From Haloferax namakaokahaiae (lineage in GTDB: Archaea; Halobacteriota; Halobacteria; Halobacteriales; Haloferacaceae), in contig NZ_JBHTAA010000001.1 of NCBI RefSeq assembly GCF_042663225.1, forward strand, positions 558,001 to 622,000: DNA of 64,000 nt, written 5' to 3'. Below, piece after piece: positions 54,143-62,530 of the stretch. The first letter of the stretch is position 1. Every line of letters begins with the position of its first letter. A model generated the notes under the pieces. It ran no database searches, was not told where the DNA came from, and saw nothing but the letters and a program-made list of their open reading frames with translations. A program made the position numbers and the translations under genes.

Positions 54143-54517
54143 ATGGCGAAAGAGCAAAAGCAGGTTCGCGAACTCCAAGAAGGGAGCTACGTCATGATGG
54201 AAGAAAAGCCGTGCAAAATCTACGCCTACAGTACCGCAAAGCCCGGTAAGCACGGCAGTGCGAAGGCTCGTGTCGAAGCCCGCGGCGTCTTCGACAGCAA
54301 GAAGCGTTCGCTCTCGCAACCTGTCGATGCGAAGGTCTGGGTCCCGATTATCGAGCGAAAGCAGGGTCAGGTCGTCTCTGTCACCGGCGAAGACGCTCAG
54401 ATTATGGACCTCGAAACCTACCAGACGTTCACGATGCGCATCCCCGACGACGAGGAACTCAACCCCGAAGACGAAATCGAGTACCTCGAATACGAAGGCC
54501 AGCGCAAAATCGTCTAA
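54143..54517 (+). CDS. eif5A: Translation factor aIF5A (hypusine-containing)
   Basis: 124 residues. The hypusine loop TAKPGKHGSAKARVEA places the modified residue at Lys36. The C-terminal OB domain follows (VVSVTGEDAQIMDLETYQTF). aIF5A relieves ribosome stalling, for example at poly-proline. The lysine is modified by deoxyhypusine synthase, encoded about 2 kb downstream. In Haloferax the donor is reported to be agmatine-based rather than spermidine, which explains the agmatinase gene 15 bases downstream. Confidence 0.97.
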   Translation: MAKEQKQVRELQEGSYVMMEEKPCKIYAYSTAKPGKHGSAKARVEARGVFDSKKRSLSQPVDAKVWVPIIERKQGQVVSVTGEDAQIMDLETYQTFTMRIPDDEELNPEDEIEYLEYEGQRKIV

Positions 54518-54532
54518 ACGGGGGACTTCGAG

Positions 54533-55342
54533 ATGTTCCCCGGGGCAATCACGGACCGTGAAGTAGCATCCTACGTCATCGTCGGTGCCCCGCTCGACAT
54601 CTCTACCTCCTTCCAACCTGGAACCCGTTTCGGACCGAATCGAATCCGTCAGTTCGGCGGGTCGTTCGACGACTACGACCGCCGAACTGACCAATTTTTC
54701 ACCGAGTTGAGCGTCCACGACGCGGGCGACGTCCGCGCGTGGGACGACGCACCCGAATACATCGAGTGGCTCACCGGGAGCGTCCGCGACGCCGTGTGGG
54801 ACGACGCCGTCCCCCTCCTCGTCGGCGGCGAACACACCGTCACCGCCGCGGGCGTCGCCGGCGTCGAACCCGACGTGTTCGTCTGTCTCGACGCACACCT
54901 CGACCTCAGAAAAGAGTACGACGGCAACGAGTGGAGCCACGCGACCATCACCCGCCGCACACTGGACGAACTCGGCGTCGAACGCGCAATCGTCCTCGGG
55001 GCACGAACCGGGTCGCCCGAAGAATGGGAACGCGCCGAGCAGGACGACGTGACCGTCGTGCCACCCGAAGAAGTCAGCGAGTGGGAGCCGGATTTCGACG
55101 ACGAATCTGTCTATCTGAGCGTCGATATCGACGCTGCCGACCCGGCGTTCGCACCCGGTACGGGGACGAAAGAGCCGTTCGGGTTGACTTCGCGCGAGAT
55201 GCGCGACGTGGTTCGGTCGGTCGCACCCCACGCCGACGGGTTCGACGTCGTCGAGGTCAACGACCGGGACGACGGACAGGCGGCGACGCTGGCGGCGAAG
55301 TTGCTTCGGGAGTTCGTGTTTTCACACGCCGACGCACGATAG
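54533..55342 (+). CDS. speB: Agmatinase / ureohydrolase family
   Basis: 269 residues of the arginase superfamily. Manganese ligands are visible: His101 in LVGGEHTVT, Asp120, His122 and Asp124 in CLDAHLDLRKEYD, and Asp198/Asp200 in SVDIDAADPAFAPGTG. Agmatinase removes urea from agmatine; a variant role is cleaving aminopropylagmatine or agmatine-modified aIF5A during hypusine formation. It starts 15 bases after the aIF5A stop, so the two are one transcript. Confidence 0.93.
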   Translation: MFPGAITDREVASYVIVGAPLDISTSFQPGTRFGPNRIRQFGGSFDDYDRRTDQFFTELSVHDAGDVRAWDDAPEYIEWLTGSVRDAVWDDAVPLLVGGEHTVTAAGVAGVEPDVFVCLDAHLDLRKEYDGNEWSHATITRRTLDELGVERAIVLGARTGSPEEWERAEQDDVTVVPPEEVSEWEPDFDDESVYLSVDIDAADPAFAPGTGTKEPFGLTSREMRDVVRSVAPHADGFDVVEVNDRDDGQAATLAAKLLREFVFSHADAR

Positions 55343-55747
55343 CACCTGCACGTAGTCGGTAGTAACGCGAAAAGCAGTGAACGAAAGGGGGTGGATTCGA
55401 ACCACCGAGGCCGTCTTTCAGGCTACCCACCGCAATGATGGATGCTCTACCAGGCTGAGCGACCCTTTCACGTGGAATTCGACCACGTACGTACATTCGC
55501 CCGTTCCGTATTGAGTACACGCCGACTATACTCGGGTAGGCAGTACATACACGACAAATAGAGTATGTATTCGGTCTGAATATTTGGTCTGAGCGTCGGA
55601 ACTCGTCGCCCGATAGCGGTCGGTTTCTGCCTCCGAGTTGCATCGGCAGTGTTCGGTACCCACACTGTTCAGCCCAGTCGATGGAGAGTCACTCGCTGGA
55701 TTCCACCAAGCCGTTTCTTACAAGTCCCCGAACGCCAACTGACGAGT
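55343..55747. other. Intergenic region holding a tRNA-like element
   Basis: About 400 bases between the agmatinase gene and the Nif3-like gene. The left third holds the tRNA-like sequence (55383-55471). The rest is moderately AT-rich, with an inverted repeat around CACGTGGAATTCGACCACGT at about 55470-55489, and shows no convincing gene. Confidence 0.5.
55383..55471 (-). tRNA. tRNA-like element with abnormal anticodon region
   Basis: On the minus strand GAAAGGG pairs with CCCTTTC (7 bp). A perfect D-arm (GCTC AGCCTGGTA GAGC) and T-arm (GGTGG TTCGAAT CCACC) are present. Between D-stem and T-stem lie about 37 bases where an ordinary tRNA has about 23. One fold gives stem TCCAT/GTGGG with loop CATTGCG, which lacks U33, plus a 19-base variable region. 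Another needs a 14-base intron and a mismatch. I cannot assign an isotype; it may be an intron-containing tRNA, a degenerate tRNA or a tRNA-like RNA. Confidence 0.6.
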
Positions 55748-56509
55748 ATGCAACTCTCCGAAGTCGTCGCCCGATTCGACGAGGTGCTCTCGCCCGACGA
55801 GTTCGCCGACGTGGACGCCAGCCCGAACGGCTTGCAAATCGGCCCGGACGAAGGCGAAGTCGAAACCGTCGTCTTCGCCGTCGATGGCGCGACGGCGACG
55901 TTCGAGAAGGCAATCGAACTCGACGCCGACCTCTTCGTGACGCACCACGGCCTGATTTGGGGCGGACTCGAGAGGGTCACCGGCAACGAATACGACCGAA
56001 TCGCCCCGCTCATCGAGAACGAGATCGCGCTCTACGCCTCGCACCTCCCGCTCGATGGAAATCAGAAATACGGCAACGCCGCCGGTGTCGCCGACCAGCT
56101 CGGTCTCGTCGAACGCGAACCCTTCGGGTCGGTCGGCCCGGTTCACATCGGCCAGTACGGCGAGTTCGAGTCCGGAAAGACGAGCGGCGAGATTCGAGAC
56201 GCATTGGACGAACTCGAAGGCAACGACGGCACGCAAGTGCTCGACTTCGGTCCCGACGAGATTTCGTCGGTCGCCGTCATCACCGGGTCGGGAACCGATT
56301 GGCTGGACGAAGCGGAAGAACGCGGTGCGGATGCACTCGTGACGGGCGAAGGCAAGCAGAAAGCCTACCACGAAGCCCGAGAAGCTGGAATTTCGGTATT
56401 CCTCGCGGGTCACTACGCCACGGAGACGTTGGGCGTGAAGAATCTCCAATCGCTGGCTGAGGAGTGGGGACTGGAGACGGAGTACGTCAGCTACCCGACC
56501 GGGTTGTAA
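55748..56509 (+). CDS. Nif3-like dinuclear metal centre protein
   Basis: 253 residues. Family marks are DASPNGLQIGPDEGEVETVV, the metal site DLFVTHHGLIWGG and the C-terminal FLAGHYATETLGVKNLQSLA. Members include the GTP cyclohydrolase I type 2/YbgI group; biochemical function is unsettled. The ATG at 55748 matches the family N terminus. It lies 100 bases before the deoxyhypusine synthase gene in the same direction. Confidence 0.93.
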   Translation: MQLSEVVARFDEVLSPDEFADVDASPNGLQIGPDEGEVETVVFAVDGATATFEKAIELDADLFVTHHGLIWGGLERVTGNEYDRIAPLIENEIALYASHLPLDGNQKYGNAAGVADQLGLVEREPFGSVGPVHIGQYGEFESGKTSGEIRDALDELEGNDGTQVLDFGPDEISSVAVITGSGTDWLDEAEERGADALVTGEGKQKAYHEAREAGISVFLAGHYATETLGVKNLQSLAEEWGLETEYVSYPTGL

Positions 56510-56610
56510 ATCGCCACCCCGGGTCGTCGGCCACTTTCGACGCCTGCTATCTCCTCGCACAGTCTCGCCGGACCGGGGCGTTCAAACGCCCCGCCATCGC
56601 AGAGAGAGGC

Positions 56611-57663
56611 ATGAGCGACCACGACGACCACGAGGAGGGCGGTCACGACCACGACGGTGGCTACGAGATGCCGCACCGCGAAGAGTTCCAACACGACCCG
56701 CTCGGCCACACCGAAATCACGAGCGGCATGACCGTCGGCGAACTCGTCCAGCAGTACGGCCACGCCGGTATCGGCGCGGCGGACGTACACGAGGCCGCAG
56801 ACATCTACTACGAGATGCTCGCCGACGACGACTGCACGGTGTTCATGTCGCTCGCCGGCGCGATGGTCCCCACCGGGATGCGAAAGGTCGTCTCCGACCT
56901 CATCCGCGACGGCTACGTGGATGCCCTCGTGACGACCGGTGCGAACCTCACGCACGACGCCATCGAAGCCATCGGCGGCAAGCACCATCATGGTGCCGAG
57001 CATCACGACGAGAAGACGCCGCGGGAACACGACGAAACGCTCCGTGACGAAGAGGTGGACCGCATCTACAACGTCTACCTCCCGCAGGAGTACTTCGCGC
57101 TGTTCGAGTCGCACCTCCGCGACGAGGTGTTCCCGCCGCTGGAGGAAGAGGGAATCGTCAGCATCGAGCGACTCTGCCGCGAACTCGGCCGCGCTAACAG
57201 CGAGGTCAACGAGCGCGAAGGTATCGAGGAGGACGCCGGTGTCGCCGCCGCGGCCTACGAAGCGGACGTGCCCATCTACTGCCCCGCAGTGCAGGACTCA
57301 GTGCTCGGGTTGCAAGCGTGGATGTACTCCCAAACGTCGTCGTTCTCGCTCGACGCGCTCTCGGATATGACGCCGCTGACCGACCTCGCCTACGACGCCG
57401 ACACGGCCGGATGTCTGCTCGTCGGCGGTGGCGTCCCGAAGAACTTCACGCTCCAGACGATGCTCGTCACGCCCGGCGCGTACGACTACGCCGTCCAGAT
57501 TACGATGGACCCCGCCGCGACCGGCGGGCTATCGGGGGCGACGCTCGACGAAGCCCGCTCGTGGGGTAAACTGGAGAAAGACGCTCGCAACGCGACGGTA
57601 CTCGGCGATGCGACCATCATGCTCCCGCTCCTCGTCGCCGCCGCCCGCGAACGCCTCGAATAA
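56611..57663 (+). CDS. dhs: Deoxyhypusine synthase
   Basis: 350 residues. The catalytic lysine is Lys277 in LVGGGVPKNFTLQ. SLAGAMVPTGMRKVVSDLI, VTTGANLTHDAIEAIGG and PIYCPAVQDSVLGLQAW are classic motifs. The N terminus is His- and Asp-rich (HDDHEEGGHDHDGGYEM), and another His cluster (KHHHGAEHHDEK, about 130-141) is inserted after the NAD region; both may bind metal or be salt adaptations. It modifies Lys36 of aIF5A, encoded upstream. The ATG at 56611 is used; the upstream frame is non-conserved. Confidence 0.96.
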   Translation: MSDHDDHEEGGHDHDGGYEMPHREEFQHDPLGHTEITSGMTVGELVQQYGHAGIGAADVHEAADIYYEMLADDDCTVFMSLAGAMVPTGMRKVVSDLIRDGYVDALVTTGANLTHDAIEAIGGKHHHGAEHHDEKTPREHDETLRDEEVDRIYNVYLPQEYFALFESHLRDEVFPPLEEEGIVSIERLCRELGRANSEVNEREGIEEDAGVAAAAYEADVPIYCPAVQDSVLGLQAWMYSQTSSFSLDALSDMTPLTDLAYDADTAGCLLVGGGVPKNFTLQTMLVTPGAYDYAVQITMDPAATGGLSGATLDEARSWGKLEKDARNATVLGDATIMLPLLVAAARERLE

Positions 57664-57786
57664 CGTACTCGCTGGTCGTCTTCTTCTCGCCGTTTTCACC
57701 CGCCCGTCTCGCCGCAGTCGTGCCGTTCTCACACCCGAGAATAGAGGAGAAACACCTAACAGCCGCGTATTCAATCGGTAGCACGA

Positions 57787-58884
57787 ATGACGGCTCCCTC
57801 GCTGGCCTCGCTCATCGACGAGTGCTCGGACGTCGAACTCGCCGCCATCTTCGAGCACATCTGGGAGGCTCGCGGGTACGAGACGCGCGTCCGCTTCAAA
57901 GGCCCGAACGTCCTCGTCGAAGCCGAGGGAAAGACGCCGGACGGGACGCCTCGTGAGCTTCGAATCTGGATTACGTCGAGCAAGCGGATAACCGCCGATA
58001 TGACGAGTGCGTTCGTCCGAAACTGTGATTTCGCGGGCTTCGAGCCGTATCTCGCCGTCGTCGGGCGGGGGTCGATGAATCCCGATGCCTACCAGACCGG
58101 CCTGGTCAAACACGATGCCTCCGGTATCGCCGTCGAAGTGCGAGAGACGGGGACCGAGGAGTTCGTCCGCGGACTCGTGGGTGAGAAAGAACCCATCGCT
58201 CGAAACTGGCTCGGCGACCCGACCGACCCGGGCGAGGAAGGTGGCGACAAGAGCGACGGCGAAGGTGGCGAGGGCGGCGAGGACCCAGACGGAGTCTCAC
58301 GTCGCGCCGCGCTGAAGAAAGTCGGACAGTACGTCGTCGGTGGCTTCGTCACCTACGTCGTGGTCGAACAGATTTCTGATTTCGTCCAGTCGTCGCCGAA
58401 ACTCCGCGCCGAGGTCGAAGCCGGGCGCGAGTGGGTCGATTCCCACCTCCCCGACGTGTCGCTCCCGGCCGTCGAGTGGGAGGTGCCGACGCCACAGCCG
58501 CTCTACGACGAGCACGGGAATCCGAACACGGAGCCGAAACCGAGTGACGAGCCGACGACCACGGCGACGATTCCGTACGGCGAACTCGCGTCGAACCCCG
58601 AAGGCTACGCGGGCGACGTAGTCACCTACACCGGGCGAGTCGATTCGACGAGAGAAGACGAGTCGGTTCGGCTGGCGACGGTGACCGTCGCGGACGAAGG
58701 CGGTCGCCTGACCGGCGACGTGGTCACCCGATGGCCGACCGGACGGTTCTTCGACGACGCAGTCGGGTTCCGACTGCTCGAAAACGACGAGATACGGTTT
58801 TGGGGGACCGTCGCAGGGTCGATGTCGCTGTCTGGCGGGCCAACGGTTCCCCTCATCGACGTGCAAGCGCTGGAGAAGGCGTAG
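57787..58884 (+). CDS. Multidomain protein: nuclease-fold-like N terminus, TM anchor, OB-like C terminus
   Basis: 365 residues. Part one (about 1-115) reads VELAAIFEHIWEARGYETRV, VLVEAEGKTPDGTPRELRIW and FEPYLAVVGRGSMN, with the strand order of restriction-endonuclease-like (Mrr-type) folds, though the D-ExK residues are not clear. A Gly/Glu/Asp-rich linker leads to SRRAALKKVGQYVVGGFVTY, an Arg-Arg preceded hydrophobic segment at about 177-200. Part three (about 258-365) is beta-rich, with YAGDVVTYTGRVDSTRED and RFWGTVAGSMSLSGG, suggesting an OB-type fold. Function unknown. Confidence 0.7.
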   Translation: MTAPSLASLIDECSDVELAAIFEHIWEARGYETRVRFKGPNVLVEAEGKTPDGTPRELRIWITSSKRITADMTSAFVRNCDFAGFEPYLAVVGRGSMNPDAYQTGLVKHDASGIAVEVRETGTEEFVRGLVGEKEPIARNWLGDPTDPGEEGGDKSDGEGGEGGEDPDGVSRRAALKKVGQYVVGGFVTYVVVEQISDFVQSSPKLRAEVEAGREWVDSHLPDVSLPAVEWEVPTPQPLYDEHGNPNTEPKPSDEPTTTATIPYGELASNPEGYAGDVVTYTGRVDSTREDESVRLATVTVADEGGRLTGDVVTRWPTGRFFDDAVGFRLLENDEIRFWGTVAGSMSLSGGPTVPLIDVQALEKA

Positions 58885-59114
58885 GCATGGACGAAAAGTG
58901 ACTTGCTGTTCTATTGGATAGGTGGAAGTGGCCGATGACGAGGCACCCGTTCCGAACCGAACTAGGCACTCGGTGATGCGGAGCCCTATGAGTGCCGAGG
59001 CCGAACGATGACCGACTCGGCTACTGCGATACGAGCAACCACTTCGTAGTGCCGACTTGTATTTGCAAGTGATAGTTTCTGGTCGCTCGGAGCGCGAAGT
59101 TCTACACTCGATTG

Positions 59115-60116
59115 ATGGCAGAACGAACAGCGATTCCTCTTATTGAAGAGTCAGTCACCGGATTGCACGAAAAACCGCTCGCGCGGTTTTTCATCTTCGC
59201 TAACCGACTGGTTCTCGCAGGCGTATTGTTACTCGTCGTACTGGTTGTACTGACTGGACTGGACTGGCTCAGCGGACTCGCGTCCACCAACCGGGACCCG
59301 CTGTTCTACCTGTTCAGCGCGCTGACCGGTGGAAACTTCACGCTCGTCACCATCATCGTCTCTATCAACCAACTGGTCGTCTCCCGACAGCTGAGCACGC
59401 CAGGTGAACTCCGGCAGCAGATAGAAGAGACAAACGAGTACCGTGAGTCCGTCATCAAGACGCTACCTGATGACGACGTGGCACCGGTGACCCCGACGGA
59501 GTTCCTCCACCTCCTGTTGCGAGCGATTACGGAGTCGTTGGCTCGACTGGAGCACGGCTCCGAGGACATCGACGACGACGATGCCGTAGAACTCGTTACC
59601 AAACTCGTCGATGACCTCACCACGCACATCACCCACGTCGATAGCCTCCTACAGAACACGGAAGACAACATTTTCAGCGCGCTCTCGGCGACTCTGACGA
59701 CGAACTACTCCCAGCACATCTACCGCGCCCGCAGGCTTCAGCACGACTACGAAGGGATTCTCTCGGAGTCGGGGGACGACACGCTCGACGAACTCGTCCT
59801 CCTGCTTCAGCAAGTAGATGTCGCTCGCCAGTACCTCAAGACGCTGTACATGCAGGAGGAACTCTCTTCGCTGTCGCGGTGGCTCCTCGCTGTCGGCTTC
59901 GTTGCCGTGTTAGTCTGTATTGCGATGCTGCAGTTGTTCGTCGCCGCCTCCAGTACAGAACTCTCACCAGTGGTACTGTCCGGTCTGACGACGCTCTCGG
60001 TCACCGTCGCGTTAGCGCCCCTCGCCGTCGTGCTGTCGTACGTGTTACGCATCTCGGCGGTCGCCCAACGAACCGTCGCCATCACGCCCTTTACCACGAC
60101 CAGACAGGAGAGTTAA
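59115..60116 (+). CDS. Membrane protein with central helical domain
   Basis: 333 residues. Two N-terminal TM segments (about 27-50 and 58-80), a long polar helical region (about 90-245, EFLHLLLRAITESLARLEHG, SQHIYRARRLQHDYEG) and two C-terminal TM segments (about 253-275 and 285-310). The central part probably forms a cytoplasmic bundle. No enzyme motif recognised. Codon use is normal. I use the ATG at 59115. Confidence 0.75.
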   Translation: MAERTAIPLIEESVTGLHEKPLARFFIFANRLVLAGVLLLVVLVVLTGLDWLSGLASTNRDPLFYLFSALTGGNFTLVTIIVSINQLVVSRQLSTPGELRQQIEETNEYRESVIKTLPDDDVAPVTPTEFLHLLLRAITESLARLEHGSEDIDDDDAVELVTKLVDDLTTHITHVDSLLQNTEDNIFSALSATLTTNYSQHIYRARRLQHDYEGILSESGDDTLDELVLLLQQVDVARQYLKTLYMQEELSSLSRWLLAVGFVAVLVCIAMLQLFVAASSTELSPVVLSGLTTLSVTVALAPLAVVLSYVLRISAVAQRTVAITPFTTTRQES

Positions 60117-60468
60117 CCAGCCGAATTGCGCCGTTTCACAGGTACACTGGAATAACTGCCGACCATGGGTGTCGAGGGGACCGGTTTCTGGGAGATTGGT
60201 CTTCGGTCCCGATTCGATATCAGATTTAGATCAGTGCCCTCGAAAGCGACGCGCCTCCCGCGGTTTATTCCGACCGACGAGACAGTGGGAGATACACCTA
60301 CTGTGTTGGTGCCGTGAATAGCGACACATCGACGCGTACAATCGAGCGACTGCTCCGTTGTCGAGATAAGTCCGAGAAAATGCAGACTATTCGTGGTTCG
60401 GGACAGTCACAGAAGGAGCACTGAGCTATCTACTGAATAACAATCACGATACGGCCTGTAATGTAGTT
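60117..60468. other. 352-base stretch without a supported gene
   Basis: Codon bias and base composition are mixed. A 36-codon GTG frame at 60314-60424 is the only candidate and has no recognisable features. The last 40 bases (ATAACAATCACGATACGG) are AT-richer and probably contain the promoter of the amphi-Trp gene. Confidence 0.5.
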
Positions 60469-60786
60469 GTGAACAACTTCGAACTCGAGCGAGAAGAGAC
60501 GCGGAACGGCGTCGCAACGTACCTTCGACAACTCGCAGATGGTCTCGAACAGGGCAGCAAACTCACCCTCGTCGCCGGTGACGAGAGTGCGACGATAAAC
60601 CCGCCAGAAACGGTCCACCTCAAGATAAAGACGGACACCGACGGGTCGTGGCTCGGCGGCGAAAACGGACGGTCGTTTAGCCTCGAACTGGGGTGGCAAG
60701 CAGACGAGGTAGACTCGAACCAAGAACTGACCATCGTCACCCAATCGAATACGAGCCACCGTGTGCAGGGAGATGACCCGTTATGA
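60469..60786 (+). CDS. Amphi-Trp domain-containing protein
   Basis: 105 residues from a GTG start. It opens FELEREETRNGVATYLRQLA and continues DGLEQGSKLTLVAGDESATI, the pattern of the small amphi-Trp domain (helix then beta strands ending in ...LELGWQ). Function unknown. Its stop overlaps, in an ATGA arrangement, the start of an 18-codon frame that in turn overlaps the DUF1328 start. Confidence 0.8.
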   Translation: MNNFELEREETRNGVATYLRQLADGLEQGSKLTLVAGDESATINPPETVHLKIKTDTDGSWLGGENGRSFSLELGWQADEVDSNQELTIVTQSNTSHRVQGDDPL

Positions 60787-60839
60787 GCGCTCGGGGAGTC
60801 CCACAACGCGGTGATAGAGAGACGGGTGAGAGCCGATGA
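60783..60839 (+). CDS. 18-residue frame linking two genes (tentative)
   Basis: ATG at 60783 overlaps the amphi-Trp stop (ATGA), and its TGA at 60837 overlaps the DUF1328 ATG at 60836 (ATGA). The peptide MSARGVPQRGDRETGESR is hydrophilic and basic-acidic mixed. It may act only to carry ribosomes from one gene to the next. Whether the peptide is made cannot be judged. Confidence 0.35.
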   Translation: MSARGVPQRGDRETGESR

Positions 60840-61042
60840 CTCCGACACAGGTCTGGTTACTCGGCCTACTTCCAGCCCAGTTGTTCAGCGGGGAGTTCCT
60901 CACGTACGCGCTCGTCTTTTTCGTCCTCGCCGTCGTCGCTGGATTGGTCGGATTTCGCGGTGTTGCCGGCATCTCGATGGAGATTGCGAGGATATTCGTC
61001 TTGATCTTCCTCGTGTTGGCCATCATCACGCTCATCCTCTGA
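60836..61042 (+). CDS. DUF1328-like small membrane protein
   Basis: 68 residues. The core FVLAVVAGLVGFRGVAGISM followed by EIARIFVLIFLVLAIITLI is the DUF1328 pattern (two TM segments around a GFxGxAG turn). DUF1328 proteins are found widely in bacteria, often stress-induced. The start is in an ATGA overlap with the preceding 18-codon frame. Confidence 0.82.
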   Translation: MTPTQVWLLGLLPAQLFSGEFLTYALVFFVLAVVAGLVGFRGVAGISMEIARIFVLIFLVLAIITLIL

Positions 61043-61260
61043 ACACACGCGATTCGGAGCCGGGTTTCCGGGTCACCTCTCGTTTTTGCGTGGGGCCTTC
61101 ACAGTACTACTCCGTCGAACATCGACAGCGGGGCACTCTTCGATAACGGCGTCTCGGCGGCCAGATAGTAGTGGTCAACGGAGAGGGTTCCGAAATAACC
61201 GAACTGAGCGGGAACCGGCCACGTGAGTCCCTCAGTGAGGAGGTCGCTCTACATCCCCGA

Positions 61261-62346
61261 CTACAGTCCTTTCTCGACGATTCGTTGTCGGCCGAGTTTG
61301 AACAGCGGCCACATGAGCTGGTTCTTGCCTCGCTCCCACTGGAGGACAGGCACTGGTTGTGCACCGTACTGTGTCTTGAATCGGAACACAGAGTTGTCGA
61401 AGTGTGACCCAGCGGCACCGAAACTGTAAGTCTCGAACCCCTCTTCGATGCCCCATTGCATCGCCCGAGCGTGGATGAGTTCGGACGGGTAGTAGTCGTA
61501 GCAGTCGCGGTCTGGAATCGCCGACAGCCAGTGATGGAGCGTCGAGTTCTCCGTGTCGAGGAGGTAGATGTACTTCCCCTGTACGTGTCCATCCACGGAC
61601 GCCGTGAACACGCGAACGCGCTCGTCGAAGTTGTCTCGGAGGGTCTCGAAGAACGAGAACGGGACGAGATTTCCGCCGACGCGCTCGATGTTCTGTTCGT
61701 ACATCTCGTAGGTCCGATGCATATCGGTCCCGAGCCGGTCGATATCGACGTAGTGGTCTTGTTCGTGTGCGCGGCGGACATCTTTTCTTCGGGATTTGTC
61801 CATCGACGCGAGAATCTGCTCCCAGCCATCCGACAGGTCGATGAGGAACGTGGCGACGTTCGAGTTCGGTTCGTAACCGCGCGCGCGCAAGTACTGGCCG
61901 TATCGGATATGGCCGAGGTCGTAGGTCGAGATGAGGTGGTAGAGGAGATTACTGTCCGTCGCCGAATCGAGCGCGTCGAAGAGGCGGTCGATGTTCTCGC
62001 GTTCGTTCGAGGAGACGATCGGTCCACCGTGGCCGACGCCGCCGGACTCCATCACCGAGATATCGAACGCCGAGATGAGTGCGTTCGGAACGGAATCCGG
62101 GACGGTCAACTCCGAGACGAAGTTGGGAAAGAGGGCGATTGGGTTGGAGTCTTTGTTCACGACGACGTGCCGCGGTTCGTAGTCGAATCCTTCCTCGACG
62201 GCGGCCAGCCATTCGTGACGATGGAACAACGTCCCTTGGTCGGCGTGGGTGACCAAGTTGTTCCACTGATTCTCGTTGTAGTCGTGGATGCTTCGCAGAA
62301 TAGACGTCCCATTCTCGTCTACCTGCGAATATTTCGCGCGGGGCAT
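61261..62346 (-). CDS. FemAB/BioF2-like GNAT-fold transferase
   Basis: 361 residues with two GNAT-like halves. Marks are WNNLVTHADQGTLFHRHEWL at the N terminus, MDKSRRKDVRRAHEQD, and the C-terminal YPSELIHARAMQWGIEEGFE and SFGAAGSHFDNSVFRFKTQY, split here at GFE. FemAB proteins attach amino acids to lipid-linked peptidoglycan precursors; haloarchaea lack murein, so the acceptor must be something else, such as a surface polysaccharide or lipid. The gene is isolated on the minus strand. Confidence 0.85.
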   Translation of the reverse strand: MPRAKYSQVDENGTSILRSIHDYNENQWNNLVTHADQGTLFHRHEWLAAVEEGFDYEPRHVVVNKDSNPIALFPNFVSELTVPDSVPNALISAFDISVMESGGVGHGGPIVSSNERENIDRLFDALDSATDSNLLYHLISTYDLGHIRYGQYLRARGYEPNSNVATFLIDLSDGWEQILASMDKSRRKDVRRAHEQDHYVDIDRLGTDMHRTYEMYEQNIERVGGNLVPFSFFETLRDNFDERVRVFTASVDGHVQGKYIYLLDTENSTLHHWLSAIPDRDCYDYYPSELIHARAMQWGIEEGFETYSFGAAGSHFDNSVFRFKTQYGAQPVPVLQWERGKNQLMWPLFKLGRQRIVEKGL

Positions 62347-62530
62347 ACTCCGGAAAACTGGCGGTAGTATATTGGTTATTTGTCACCTTATCGTGGCTGT
62401 TACAGTACTCAACCGTTTCACCGTTCATCTGAGAGCGACACAGCCGTTCGAAACAATCTCAATTCGTCGTGAATGGTATGTTAATGGCTCGACGCACCCG
62501 GGACGCCGATTCGCTCCGATTCGAGCGCAG

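Noticed and set aside
60314..60424. 36-codon frame from a GTG
   Set aside because: No promoter at the right distance, no overlap with neighbours and no typical codon bias; not enough to call a gene.
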